DNA from: Thiospirochaeta perfilievii
GTDB taxonomy: Bacteria; Spirochaetota; Spirochaetia; DSM-2461
DNA length: 64,000 bases
NCBI RefSeq assembly: GCF_008329945.1
Contig: NZ_CP035807.1
Span: 744,001 to 808,000, forward strand
Direction of reading: 5' to 3'
Part shown: one piece after another, positions 36,261 to 46,059 of the stretch
How the letters are laid out: every line of letters begins with the position of its first letter
How positions within the stretch are numbered: position 1 is the first letter of the stretch
Program-made: the position numbers and the translations under genes
The notes under the pieces: model-generated
Told to the model about the DNA's origin: nothing
Databases searched by the model: none
The model's input: the letters and a program-made list of their open reading frames with translations, nothing else

Positions 36261-39200
36261 GTGTTTATACTAGTGATAATTTTGATCCAAACAGTAATTA
36301 TGAAATATTCCTAGAGGATACAAAGCTAATTAACTATAGGGAGAGTAACGGTTTTATCATACTTGATGACCCTACATATAATTACCTAGACTTGAATTAT
36401 AGATATCCTCTAATTCAGTTAGACCCATATATATATAGTGCCCAAGGTCAGGGACTAAATAGTAACATTAGTATATATATTAAAACATTTACAACTGTAG
36501 ACTCTATTACTGTTCCATTAACAGTAAAAGAGAATAGTTTAACAGTAAATATAAATGGGGTTAAGTATACTGACTTTACCCACGATACTGATAGTGGGAA
36601 AATATCCTTTAAAAAACAGATTACCCCCCTAGATGATATAGTAATATATTATAAAGAAGATTCATCTATTGGTAATGGAAATTTGCTACTATCCTACGGT
36701 AGTAAGTATAATATAAATGAAAATTTAAGCTTAGAGTTATCAAACACAGGGAATTGGAATCTATCCAAGGAAGAGTATACCTACTCCACTAATGAGAATA
36801 TTGGGAACCTATCATCAAAGGTGGAAGTAAACTATAAAAATAGCTATTTAAGTGGAAGGTTAACCTCTGAGTCAGTTATTTCAACACCGGATACATTAGG
36901 AAAGTATCTTCTTTTTTCCTATTCTACTTCTAACCTTATAATTCCTCTTTTAAGTACAGAGATTGGAATCTCCGACTCCCAGCTAGATCTAATTAAGAGG
37001 ATAGATAATGATATCTTTCTAGAAACAAGTGATATACAAAAGTTAGCTCCCGATGATTCCGGGGGAGCATACTATATAAACCATGTTATAGGTAACTCTG
37101 TATTTGATGTTATAGTTCTAGAATCAGATGAAATTGGTAGTGGCCTATCCGCTTCCCTTAATTTGAACTTAAAGGATTATAAGGATAACTACTCATGGGC
37201 TACAAAATTTAATATAAACCTTCTTAGCAGCCTATCAGATAGGGATATTACTATAAAATTTATAAACCCTGATCTACCTGATAATAATGTTCTTAGTAAA
37301 GCTATTAGAGTTAATAAGAGTGATACCTACCAAGAGTATACAGTTGATTTTACTGAAGAAGAGAGAGCTAAATTAAAATATATAAGTAATATAGTTATCC
37401 AGTTAAATGAAGGTAGTAAGTCCTTAATTCTACTAAAATCAATTAGCTTTACAGGGGATTCATTAGTTAAACATCAGGGTTCAAATAGCTATACAGTAAG
37501 TAGTTTAAGTGAGGATATGATAATAAAAACTACAGGGACAACAGATGGAAAAGATATAGAAATCGGCTCTAAAATATCCCCTATAGATATTACCCAGTAT
37601 AAAAAACTAAATATGACAATAACTAATAGTGGATTATTTAAGGGTGATACTTCTTTTAATTTAAATCTTAAAAACAGGGGGGAAGTAGTTGCTTCTATTA
37701 CAATTCCAGGGAGTTATATAGAAATTGGGAATAATAGGATAGAAGTTGATTTAGATAATAAAACAATAAATAACAACAACAATACTATTGGTACTTTTGA
37801 TATAACAGGTAGTGGTATAGTAGATAGTATATCTTATAATATATCTAACTATGAAATAAGTTCAGAACTAAGACTCTCTCCAATAGTTTTAAGTGAACCT
37901 GTTACAGACTTTTACAACCAGAGTGGGATTAAATTAGAGTATACCCCTAATTTAAGTTTAACATGGAAAGATAGGGAGATTCTTAGTAATTTTGTATTAA
38001 CTACTTCAAATTATTTTAATTATTCAGACAGAAACTCCTACCTACTCTCAGCAGATATAAGATTTACTCTTTTAGAAAAGGATGTTAAAGCTGGTATAAT
38101 ATTTGATGATACAATAAAGGAGTTAAATTACTTTGTATCACTACCGACCCTCCAGTTACCACTATCTATTAGCGATTCATTTATATACTCAAGTAATAGT
38201 TATAGAAATAGTAAACTTAATTTAGACACTAAATATTTAGATCTAAGAATTGATTTAGAAGATACTACAGGGAGTGAAAGTGGAAAAAGAGTATCTCAAT
38301 TTGAGTTAGAATTAAAGAATGAAGAGTCTTATTTATTAATTATAGATAGCCAGCTGACCCAACTGCGTAATGACTCTATAGATATACTAAATAGCGAGAT
38401 AGGCCAAAGTTATTACAAAATTATCCCCAAAAATACCCTAGATCTTAGTAATAATCTAAACAGTAGTTTATCTTTTTTACTTAAAAAATCCATTTTTGAA
38501 ATTAATTCCTTACAATCGACTAGCTACAAACAGGTTAAATATCCAGATAATATAGGTTCTAACAACTATTATGGAGATATATCTATTACTCTAGACCTAA
38601 AGGATATAAAACTTAAACCTAAAATATCTACAGATTACTCATTCTTAGAGAGTAGTAGTATAAATAACTTAGAGGAGGGGGTAAAAAACCATTTAAGCAA
38701 GTTTTTAGAGTACAATCCCTATAAAGAACTCTCCTTCTCCGATATTTTTTACAGTGGTAATGGTCTAGATTTCTATTATAACGATGACCTTTTTTTAAAT
38801 AAAAAACTGAATTCTTTACTATCACTAGAAATAGAAAACAACATAGAGACTTCAATAAATCTGTTTATTCCTAACAACATTACATATAGTTTAAATAAAA
38901 CCTATACCGATGATGCAACTAGGGAAGAGACAAATATAATAAATAGTTTAGACCTAGGATTTACCAGTAGCAGAAGTTTAAAAAATAGCTTTACAGCAAA
39001 TAATAGTTACAATATAGAGAATAAAAGTAACACTTTTTCTTTTCAGTGGAAATTAATATATTATAAGGAGTTATTTAAAGATTATATCCTGGATATAACA
39101 AATGACCTGATGTTGAAGGAGAATAGTTTTTCAACTCTACTTAAGACAAACTTTAATTGGCCAGGAAAATCTGGGCCCCTGCTTATTACTCCTTTATTTG

Positions 39201-39421
39201 ATAAAGTACTGGATAAACCTTATAATTATAAACATGAGGAGGCTTTATACCTTAATTTTGATCAATTAGATAGTAAATTTGGTGTGGGATTCCGACACGA
39301 GACTGTTTTAAATGTTAAAGACATTAATAAAACAAGTTTTTATATTGATGTTGGTTACAAAAATTATAGTACAGTTAAATTAAGCTTAGAGTTAGGTATT
39401 TACACTACTATAATTTTCTAA
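36248..39421 (+). CDS. Large outer-membrane/surface protein, 3' part of a frameshifted gene
   Basis: The frame is open from about 36248 to TAA 39421; the first canonical start is only an internal TTG at 36392, with no Shine-Dalgarno sequence, so this is the continuation of the upstream frame. About 1,058 residues follow, rich in alternating polar/hydrophobic beta strands and serine/asparagine, as in outer-membrane barrels and beta-helical surface proteins. The last strand ends in an aromatic residue (LELGIYTTIIF), as outer-membrane beta-barrels do. I see no catalytic motif. It may be a very large barrel or surface scaffold; no family is assigned. Confidence 0.7.
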   Translation, partial: FEHLGVYTSDNFDPNSNYEIFLEDTKLINYRESNGFIILDDPTYNYLDLNYRYPLIQLDPYIYSAQGQGLNSNISIYIKTFTTVDSITVPLTVKENSLTVNINGVKYTDFTHDTDSGKISFKKQITPLDDIVIYYKEDSSIGNGNLLLSYGSKYNINENLSLELSNTGNWNLSKEEYTYSTNENIGNLSSKVEVNYKNSYLSGRLTSESVISTPDTLGKYLLFSYSTSNLIIPLLSTEIGISDSQLDLIKRIDNDIFLETSDIQKLAPDDSGGAYYINHVIGNSVFDVIVLESDEIGSGLSASLNLNLKDYKDNYSWATKFNINLLSSLSDRDITIKFINPDLPDNNVLSKAIRVNKSDTYQEYTVDFTEEERAKLKYISNIVIQLNEGSKSLILLKSISFTGDSLVKHQGSNSYTVSSLSEDMIIKTTGTTDGKDIEIGSKISPIDITQYKKLNMTITNSGLFKGDTSFNLNLKNRGEVVASITIPGSYIEIGNNRIEVDLDNKTINNNNNTIGTFDITGSGIVDSISYNISNYEISSELRLSPIVLSEPVTDFYNQSGIKLEYTPNLSLTWKDREILSNFVLTTSNYFNYSDRNSYLLSADIRFTLLEKDVKAGIIFDDTIKELNYFVSLPTLQLPLSISDSFIYSSNSYRNSKLNLDTKYLDLRIDLEDTTGSESGKRVSQFELELKNEESYLLIIDSQLTQLRNDSIDILNSEIGQSYYKIIPKNTLDLSNNLNSSLSFLLKKSIFEINSLQSTSYKQVKYPDNIGSNNYYGDISITLDLKDIKLKPKISTDYSFLESSSINNLEEGVKNHLSKFLEYNPYKELSFSDIFYSGNGLDFYYNDDLFLNKKLNSLLSLEIENNIETSINLFIPNNITYSLNKTYTDDATREETNIINSLDLGFTSSRSLKNSFTANNSYNIENKSNTFSFQWKLIYYKELFKDYILDITNDLMLKENSFSTLLKTNFNWPGKSGPLLITPLFDKVLDKPYNYKHEEALYLNFDQLDSKFGVGFRHETVLNVKDINKTSFYIDVGYKNYSTVKLSLELGIYTTIIF

Positions 39422-39469
39422 AAAGTGTATAATTAAATATTATCTTTACAAAAAAAAGGAGATATATAG

Positions 39470-40852
39470 ATGAAAAAAAATATTATTATAGTTTTATTAT
39501 TTGTTCTTTCAGTTAAACTGTTTTCCCAAGGGATGCAACCTTCTGAAGGGATGGGAATGGGAATTGGTTTAAGTAACCAAAATATTAACGGCTTAAATTA
39601 TCAATCAATCGCTTTAATGCCAGAGTTAAACCTTGGCTTTTTTGGAATTGGTCTAAATGTTGATTTAAGATTTACTCTTAAGATTTCAGCAGAGGGTGAG
39701 CCAGCTTTTGAAATTCTACAGGATGACTGGATAATTGAGGATGGAACTCCCAAAGAGTATCTATCCCTATATTTAGCTAAAATTGCCTATATCCGTTTAG
39801 GACAAAAGGATGAAAATTTTTACTTAAAAGCAGGGCAATTTAATAGAGCCACTCTAGGTAATGGTTCAATATTAAGTGACTACTCAAATATGCAGTTTCT
39901 ACCAGAGACTAGAGTTTTTGGTTTAGCACTAGATATAGATGGAGCTCTATTTAATTTCCCATACATAGGGTTTGAATCCTTTGTTGGTAATATAGCAGCT
40001 GTAGATGTTTTAGGTGGTAGATTATACACAAGACCATTTAAGGCTCTATCTATTCCTGTACTCTCTAATGTAGAAATTGCGGCATCAGGAGTAATTGATA
40101 GGGATCCTTATTTTTATAACTCTGAAATAGACTCTTCCTCTGATGATCTTGTATCAATATACGGTGTAGATGTAACCATCCCTTTTATAGATACTCCAAT
40201 TTTTGGTCTTAATATCTATGGGGATATGGTTTTTCAAAATGAGTCTAGTGCTCAAATTTACGGTTTAGGTGGAAAAGTAATAAGCCTAATTAACTATAAA
40301 TTAGAGTATATTAATCAGAAAGAGAACTATATCGCAGACTACTTTAACGCAAGTTATGACTTAAATAGAACAAGTACAAACTTTGATATATACCATGGTA
40401 ATATCTCAGACCCTAATGAAATCATTCCTGCAAAACAGGATATGGCTGCGTCGCTTGGTTTTGAAATACCTAAAATTTTATACTTTGATGCTAGGCTAAC
40501 TGGAATATTATCACTTTTTGATACTCCAGCACTCTCTGCAGAAGAAGCTCCTCAACTATACCCTTCACTTAAAGGGACACTGCATATAGATGATGAGATA
40601 TTAAAAATTGTTAGTGCCGATTTCTTCTATCTCAAAAATGGTATGGATAGTTTCAACTCTATAATTGATCCAACTAACGCAATAATTGGTGGTAGCGTAA
40701 GCTACTATCAAGGGAATATGGTGGTATCTTTTATAGTTGATGTTAAATATAACGGAGATGCTGTAGATAATATTGATACAACTAATGTTGATGAATCTGT
40801 TACTGAACAGTGGATAACAAATACACAAATCGCAGTAAACTTTAAACTTTAG
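39470..40852 (+). CDS. Exported beta-barrel-like envelope protein
   Basis: This 460-residue protein has a signal peptide (MKKNIIIVLLFVLSVKLFSQG). The mature region consists of alternating beta strands with glycine turns (NLGFFGIGLNVDLRFTLKI, YLKAGQFNRATLGNGS, VVSFIVDVKYNGDA) and ends in NTQIAVNFKL, consistent with an outer-membrane barrel. The family is not recognised. AAAGGAG precedes the ATG; TATAAT at about 39428 may be its promoter. A strong terminator follows. The position directly after the giant surface protein suggests a shared envelope function. Confidence 0.6.
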   Translation: MKKNIIIVLLFVLSVKLFSQGMQPSEGMGMGIGLSNQNINGLNYQSIALMPELNLGFFGIGLNVDLRFTLKISAEGEPAFEILQDDWIIEDGTPKEYLSLYLAKIAYIRLGQKDENFYLKAGQFNRATLGNGSILSDYSNMQFLPETRVFGLALDIDGALFNFPYIGFESFVGNIAAVDVLGGRLYTRPFKALSIPVLSNVEIAASGVIDRDPYFYNSEIDSSSDDLVSIYGVDVTIPFIDTPIFGLNIYGDMVFQNESSAQIYGLGGKVISLINYKLEYINQKENYIADYFNASYDLNRTSTNFDIYHGNISDPNEIIPAKQDMAASLGFEIPKILYFDARLTGILSLFDTPALSAEEAPQLYPSLKGTLHIDDEILKIVSADFFYLKNGMDSFNSIIDPTNAIIGGSVSYYQGNMVVSFIVDVKYNGDAVDNIDTTNVDESVTEQWITNTQIAVNFKL

Positions 40853-40875
40853 TATCTATTATTAATTAAAAACCG

Positions 40876-40908
40876 AAGCCCTATACTTATACATAGGGCT
40901 TTTTTTTG
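40876..40908 (+). terminator. Rho-independent terminator after the barrel-like gene
   Basis: The nine-bp stem AAGCCCTAT/ATAGGGCTT (40876-40884 with 40893-40901) and a run of eight T end transcription before mutL. The mutL -10-like hexamer begins two bases after the T run. Confidence 0.9.
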
Positions 40909-40909
40909 C

Positions 40910-40915
40910 TAATAT
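40910..40915 (+). promoter_or_regulatory. -10-like hexamer of mutL, leaderless geometry
   Basis: TAATAT ends six bases before the mutL ATG, and no Shine-Dalgarno sequence is present. A weak -35 (TATACA) falls inside the preceding terminator stem-loop at 16 bases spacing, so terminator and promoter overlap. Confidence 0.45.
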
Positions 40916-40921
40916 TAAATT

Positions 40922-42652
40922 ATGAAACCAGTAAAAAAATTAAACGACCTAGTAGCAAAGAAAATAGCTGCAGGAGAAGTTATAGATAGACCATATTCGG
41001 TAGTTAGAGAGCTTTTAGATAACTCTATTGATGCAGGTAGTAGCGACATCTCTATATATGTTGAAAATGGTGGAGTTACAAATATAAGAGTAGTTGATAA
41101 TGGTTCTGGAATGAGTCGAGAGGATCTCTCCCTCTGCTACCTACCCCACGCAACAAGTAAAATAGAGACTGAGGATGATCTATTATCCCTTAAGAGTCTT
41201 GGATTCAGGGGTGAGGCGCTCTCTAGTATATCAACCTGTACAAAATTAAGCATAGTAAGTAAAAAACAGGGGGAGGAAGCATATAAACTGATTGTTCATG
41301 GAGGAGAGTTTCTATCCCTTAACGAGTTTAGAGGTTCAGTTGGGTCTATAATAAACGCTTCAGACCTATTTTACTCAATCCCTGCAAGACGTAAGTTTTT
41401 AAAAAAAGCATCTGCTGAGACAACACTTTGTAAAAATACCTTTCTAGAGAAGGCTATCCCCTTCCCAAATATTAACTTTAAATTCTATAAGGATGACAAA
41501 CTTGAACTTTTTCTACCTAAATCAACCCTTAAAGAGAGGGTAATTAATAGTTTCAAAAATAAGTTTAACTCATCCTTATTAGAGGAGGTATCCTGTGAAG
41601 GGGAAGGTTTTAAAATTCAAGCCGTATTAGGAAGACCTGAACTCCACAGAAAAGATAGGAAGTATATGCATGTATATACAAATAAGAGACGTATAACCGA
41701 ATTCGCCTTTATTCAAGCCTTACAGTATGGTTATAACGAAGTATTACCAGGAGGGAACTACCCTATTGCATTTATCTTTATAGATGTGGATCCATCTTTA
41801 ATTGACTTTAATATCCACCCTGCTAAAAAAGAGGCTAAGTTTAATAATCTTCAGACAATACATCATAGGCTAGTTGAATTGGTAAAGTCATTTTTAAGTC
41901 AGTACCACTATAATATGTTAACTTCCCATAAATCATCTGCACCAATAGTAAAGGAATTAATAGATTCTAAACGGGATTATAACTATACAAAAAATATCCC
42001 AGTTAAAAATGATGTGGTATATAAGGAGAAATTTGATTCATTTCTAGAAAATCCTCCTACTTTTAAAAGCCACCAAGAGCTAAGGGATGAGGTAACTAAT
42101 AATAACAACTCTAGAAGTTATAAATATTTAGGTCAAATAATGGATGTTTTTCTACTAGTAGAGAGGGATAACACCCTCTATGTAATAGACCAACACGCAA
42201 CCCATGAAAGGATTCTTTACAATAAACTAACTAGTCAAAAAGTTAACTCACAAGATCTTCTTCTACCAATAGAATTTGAAGTTACAAATGAGGATATAAA
42301 CCTTATAGAAAAGAATTTAGATACATATTTAGAACTTGGGATTAAAGTAGCAAAATTAGACGATGATACCTATAAAATTACCGCTCTACCAAGCTTTTGT
42401 AAGTTACTAGATTCTGAAATAATAGACTTTATAAAGAGTAAAAAGGGTGCAAAGGCAGATATACAAAGAGACCTATATGATACTTTAGCCTGTCGAAGTG
42501 CAATTAAAGAGGGAGACCCAATAGATCCTGTTGCAGCAAGGGAGTTAATCGATGCTGCTTTTCAACTGGATCAAGCTAGATGTCCCCACGGTAGGCCTAT
42601 ATGGTTTGAACTAACAAAAAAGGAGTTATACGAGTTGGTTGGTAGAATTTAA
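40922..42652 (+). CDS. mutL: DNA mismatch repair protein MutL
   Basis: This 576-residue protein has an N-terminal GHKL ATPase (VIDRPYSVVRELLDNSIDAG, VDNGSGM, HATSKI, LGFRGEAL, GTRR-type SIPARRKF) and a C-terminal dimerisation/endonuclease domain. The domain contains IDQHATHERILYN, ACRSAIKEGD and CPHGRPIWFEL, the motifs of endonuclease-proficient MutL proteins in bacteria without MutH. The last acidic position of the DQHA motif is asparagine here, which could affect nicking. It acts with MutS, which is not in the window. The 3' end overlaps a convergent membrane-protein gene by 27 bases. Confidence 0.95.
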   Translation: MKPVKKLNDLVAKKIAAGEVIDRPYSVVRELLDNSIDAGSSDISIYVENGGVTNIRVVDNGSGMSREDLSLCYLPHATSKIETEDDLLSLKSLGFRGEALSSISTCTKLSIVSKKQGEEAYKLIVHGGEFLSLNEFRGSVGSIINASDLFYSIPARRKFLKKASAETTLCKNTFLEKAIPFPNINFKFYKDDKLELFLPKSTLKERVINSFKNKFNSSLLEEVSCEGEGFKIQAVLGRPELHRKDRKYMHVYTNKRRITEFAFIQALQYGYNEVLPGGNYPIAFIFIDVDPSLIDFNIHPAKKEAKFNNLQTIHHRLVELVKSFLSQYHYNMLTSHKSSAPIVKELIDSKRDYNYTKNIPVKNDVVYKEKFDSFLENPPTFKSHQELRDEVTNNNNSRSYKYLGQIMDVFLLVERDNTLYVIDQHATHERILYNKLTSQKVNSQDLLLPIEFEVTNEDINLIEKNLDTYLELGIKVAKLDDDTYKITALPSFCKLLDSEIIDFIKSKKGAKADIQRDLYDTLACRSAIKEGDPIDPVAARELIDAAFQLDQARCPHGRPIWFELTKKELYELVGRI

Positions 42653-43321
42653 TAATCTCTCTTTTATGCAGTTGTAATATATTGAAACTCTAAAACATAT
42701 AGATATTGGAAAAATTATTATCAGTGCCACTGTTAAATATGGATATATAGCGTATATATCACTCTCCATAGTTAATGGATTTATATATGGGGAGATGATT
42801 AGTGCTAATAAAAATTGTAGTATTATTGGGAAAATATATATTTTTAATATTTTTATTAAATATCCATCTTTTAAACTATTTGTAGTGGCTATTATAGACT
42901 CTTTTAAACTTTTATTACCAACAACATATTCGACTTTTAAAAGATTTAAGTAGACCATAGCTAAAATACCTGGAATTATAAATATAGATAAACCTAAAAA
43001 GATAAGACCAGCACCTATAAAAGTGATAAAACTATAAACAACAACCTTAGGGATACTACTTTGTATCTCTTCCCATATTATAAACTCCCTATCTACATAT
43101 CCAGTACTAATTAATCCTGTGGAAACGACCTCTACTAGGATCATTAGAAATACAAAAATAGGGATAATAACTATAAAGATATCTGGTAAAGATTCCATTC
43201 TAACCAAGATAGTATACGGTCCTAATACAGCCCCAATTAAGATGGTTGCATATAAAAAGTGTGACTTATACAGAGCCACACTGTCGATTAATATTTTTTT
43301 CAATGTTAAATAACTATTCAT
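42626..43321 (-). CDS. Polytopic membrane protein of unknown function
   Basis: This 231-residue protein has about six membrane segments (LYATILIGAVLGPYTILV, FIVIIPIFVFLMILVEVV, VYSFITFIGAGLIFLGLSIF, YLIKILKIYIFPIILQFLL and a last one). The IIPGILAMVYLNLLKVEYVV region resembles proteins annotated as glycerophosphoryl-diester-phosphodiesterase membrane domain, but the match is not strong. TATAAT ends seven bases before the ATG and no Shine-Dalgarno sequence is present. It is convergent with mutL. Confidence 0.6.
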   Translation of the reverse strand: MNSYLTLKKILIDSVALYKSHFLYATILIGAVLGPYTILVRMESLPDIFIVIIPIFVFLMILVEVVSTGLISTGYVDREFIIWEEIQSSIPKVVVYSFITFIGAGLIFLGLSIFIIPGILAMVYLNLLKVEYVVGNKSLKESIIATTNSLKDGYLIKILKIYIFPIILQFLLALIISPYINPLTMESDIYAIYPYLTVALIIIFPISICFRVSIYYNCIKERLLNSTNQLV

Positions 43322-43346
43322 AATTTATATTATACATAAATATAAA

Positions 43347-46001
43347 TTAAGTTCTATTCCTAATTACTGATTGTGCACCAGCTAACCTTGCCAATGGAAC
43401 TCTAAATGGAGAACAAGAGACTAAATTTAGCCCACTTCTATATACAAAGTCTATAGATTTTGCCTCTCCACCATGTTCACCGCATATGGACATTTTTAAA
43501 TCACTCTTAACACTTCTACCCTTATTTACCGCAGTTATAACTAACTGGCCTACTCCCTCTTCATCAAGAACTTGAAATGGATCGTTCTGTAGTATCTTTT
43601 TACTTAAATACTCAGGAACAAAGGAGCCTACATCATCCCTTGAGTAACCAAATGTCATTTGGGTTAGATCATTTGTACCAAAGGAGAAAAAGTCAGCATA
43701 TTCTGCAATTTTATCAGCGGTTAATGCTGCCCTTGGGATCTCTATCATTGTTCCAATTTTATAGGGAACACTATCTTTTAACTCATCAAAAAGTCTAGTA
43801 ATTATAATTTCTGATCTTTCACGTAGAATTTTTAGCTCATTAACAGTCCCTACAAGGGGTATCATTATCTCTGGGAATACTTTAATACCCTCCCTTTGAC
43901 AAAAGATTGCACCACGAATAATAGCCTCTATCTGCATATCATATATCTCAGGATAAGTTATACCTAACCTACAACCTCGATGTCCAAGCATTGGATTTTG
44001 CTCTTTTAGAGACTCAATTCTTAACTTCAGTTCTGATACATCTTTATGTAGCATTTTAGCTAGACTATCAAACTCATCGCCAGGTACAAACTCATGTAAT
44101 GGAGGGTCTAATAACCTAATAGTTACTGGGAGTCCATCCATAACCTTAAAAATTCCCTTAAAGTCTGAGATCTGTAGATCTTTAATTGTTTCAAGGGCTT
44201 CAACCCTCTCACTAAGGCTATCAGCTACAATCATTCTTCTAAAGTGTTCAAGTTTAGCCTCGTCAAAAAACATATGCTCAGTACGGCAAAGTCCAATACC
44301 TACTGCACCAAACTCTCTAGCTCTTTTTGCATCCTCCGGAAGGTCAGCGTTTGCTCTAACATCAAAACCTTTTTTAACTCCATCCCTAGTTGCACTCTCT
44401 CTTACTTCATCACTCCATTTTAAAAATATCTCTAACTGGTCAGTTAATTTAGGGTATACTAAAATACATTTTCCACTATAAACATTTCCACTACTACCAT
44501 CGATTGTTATTGTATCCCCCTCTTTAAAATAGTTATTACCTATCTTCATCGCTTTACCTGATATCTCAACAGCTTTACAACCGGCGACACAGGGTTTTCC
44601 CATTCCCCTTGCAACAACAGCAGCGTGACTTGTCATACCGCCTGTAGCTGTTAATATACCCTCTGCAGCATTCATCCCTCCAATATCTTCTGGGGATGTC
44701 TCTCTTCTTACCAATAGGACATTACGCCCCTCTAGAGCCTTTGCCTCTGCATCCTCTGGAGTGAATACAATTTCTCCACATGCAGCTCCAGGAGAAGCAT
44801 TAAGACCTGTTGCAACAGCTTTTAAGGAGTTTAGTGTAGTTGGATCAATCATTGGATGTAGAAGTTGATCTAACTGATCTGGAGTTACACGCATAATTGC
44901 AGTCTCTTTATCTATTAGACCCTCTGAAACAAGATCAACAGCTACTTTAACAGCTGCCTGACCTGTTCTCTTTCCATTTCTAGTTTGAAGGAGAAAGAGT
45001 TTCCCCCTCTCTATGGTAAACTCCATATCCTGCATATCTTTATAGTGATTCTCCAGTGTCTGTTTAACATCTAATAACTCTTTATATAACTGGGGGTTTT
45101 CACTCTCTAATGTGCTTAGTTTCTGAGGTGTTCTAATCCCTGCAACAACATCCTCTCCCTGGGCATTCATTAGATACTCACCATAAAAGTAGTTATCTCC
45201 TGTAGCTGGATCCCTTGAAAAACATACACCAGTACCGGAATCATCACCAAAATTTCCAAAAACCATTGATTGAACATTAACAGCGGTACCAATTAAACCA
45301 TCTATCTTATTTATAGTTCTATATTTAACCGCCCTCTCATTATTCCATGATCCAAAAACAGCTCCAATTGCAGCCCATAATTGCACCAAAGGGTCTTCGG
45401 GAAAACTCTCTCCCGTATTATCTTTATAAACTTCCTTATAGAGATTTACCAACTCTTTTAAGTCATCTACATTTAATTCTGTGTCTAGATCATAATTATG
45501 AAAGTTTTTAATTGATGTTAATTTATCTTCGAAGAGGGAGTGGGAGACACCCATTACAACATCTCCAAACATCTGAATAAACCTTCGGTAGGAGTCCCAT
45601 GCAAAACGTGGATTACCACTTATCTGGCCTAGTGCAACTACAGATGTTGAGTTTAAACCTAGATTAAGAACTGTATCCATCATTCCTGGCATTGAGATAG
45701 CTGCTCCAGAACGCACAGAGACTAGAAGAGGATCCTTAGGGTCGCCAAACTTCTTATTTGTCTCTTTTTCTAGTTTTACAATATTTGATTCTATCTCTTT
45801 TTTTACATCTTCAGGATAAGAGTGATTTTTCTCTGAATATATTTTACAAACCTTTGTAGATATTGTGAAACCAGGAGGGACAGGGATATTTAAATTGGTC
45901 ATCTCTGCCAGGTTTGCGCCCTTTCCCCCAAGTAAATTTTTCATAGATGTTGAGCCTTCTGCTTTACCACTACCAAAAAAGTAAACGTTTTTTTTGTCCA
46001 T
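43347..46001 (-). CDS. ppdK: Pyruvate, phosphate dikinase
   Basis: This 884-residue enzyme interconverts pyruvate/ATP/phosphate and PEP/AMP/PPi. N-terminal nucleotide-binding region: LLGGKGANLAEM and SGAAISMPGMMDTVLNLG. Swivelling phosphohistidine domain: ETSPEDIGGMNAAEGILTA and GGMTSHAAVVARGMGKPC, with the catalytic histidine. PEP/pyruvate barrel: GLCRTEHMFF, MLGHRGCRLG and SFGTNDLTQMTFG. I chose ATG 46001 (MDKKNVYFFGSGKAEG) because GGAGG lies five bases upstream; the frame extends 23 codons further without such a site. It lies 58 bases after the sigma-factor gene. Confidence 0.95.
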   Translation of the reverse strand: MDKKNVYFFGSGKAEGSTSMKNLLGGKGANLAEMTNLNIPVPPGFTISTKVCKIYSEKNHSYPEDVKKEIESNIVKLEKETNKKFGDPKDPLLVSVRSGAAISMPGMMDTVLNLGLNSTSVVALGQISGNPRFAWDSYRRFIQMFGDVVMGVSHSLFEDKLTSIKNFHNYDLDTELNVDDLKELVNLYKEVYKDNTGESFPEDPLVQLWAAIGAVFGSWNNERAVKYRTINKIDGLIGTAVNVQSMVFGNFGDDSGTGVCFSRDPATGDNYFYGEYLMNAQGEDVVAGIRTPQKLSTLESENPQLYKELLDVKQTLENHYKDMQDMEFTIERGKLFLLQTRNGKRTGQAAVKVAVDLVSEGLIDKETAIMRVTPDQLDQLLHPMIDPTTLNSLKAVATGLNASPGAACGEIVFTPEDAEAKALEGRNVLLVRRETSPEDIGGMNAAEGILTATGGMTSHAAVVARGMGKPCVAGCKAVEISGKAMKIGNNYFKEGDTITIDGSSGNVYSGKCILVYPKLTDQLEIFLKWSDEVRESATRDGVKKGFDVRANADLPEDAKRAREFGAVGIGLCRTEHMFFDEAKLEHFRRMIVADSLSERVEALETIKDLQISDFKGIFKVMDGLPVTIRLLDPPLHEFVPGDEFDSLAKMLHKDVSELKLRIESLKEQNPMLGHRGCRLGITYPEIYDMQIEAIIRGAIFCQREGIKVFPEIMIPLVGTVNELKILRERSEIIITRLFDELKDSVPYKIGTMIEIPRAALTADKIAEYADFFSFGTNDLTQMTFGYSRDDVGSFVPEYLSKKILQNDPFQVLDEEGVGQLVITAVNKGRSVKSDLKMSICGEHGGEAKSIDFVYRSGLNLVSCSPFRVPLARLAGAQSVIRNRT

Positions 46002-46059
46002 ATTTTCCTCCAATCTATATAAATAATCATTATATATGAAGTGGTGGAAGTCAAACTTT

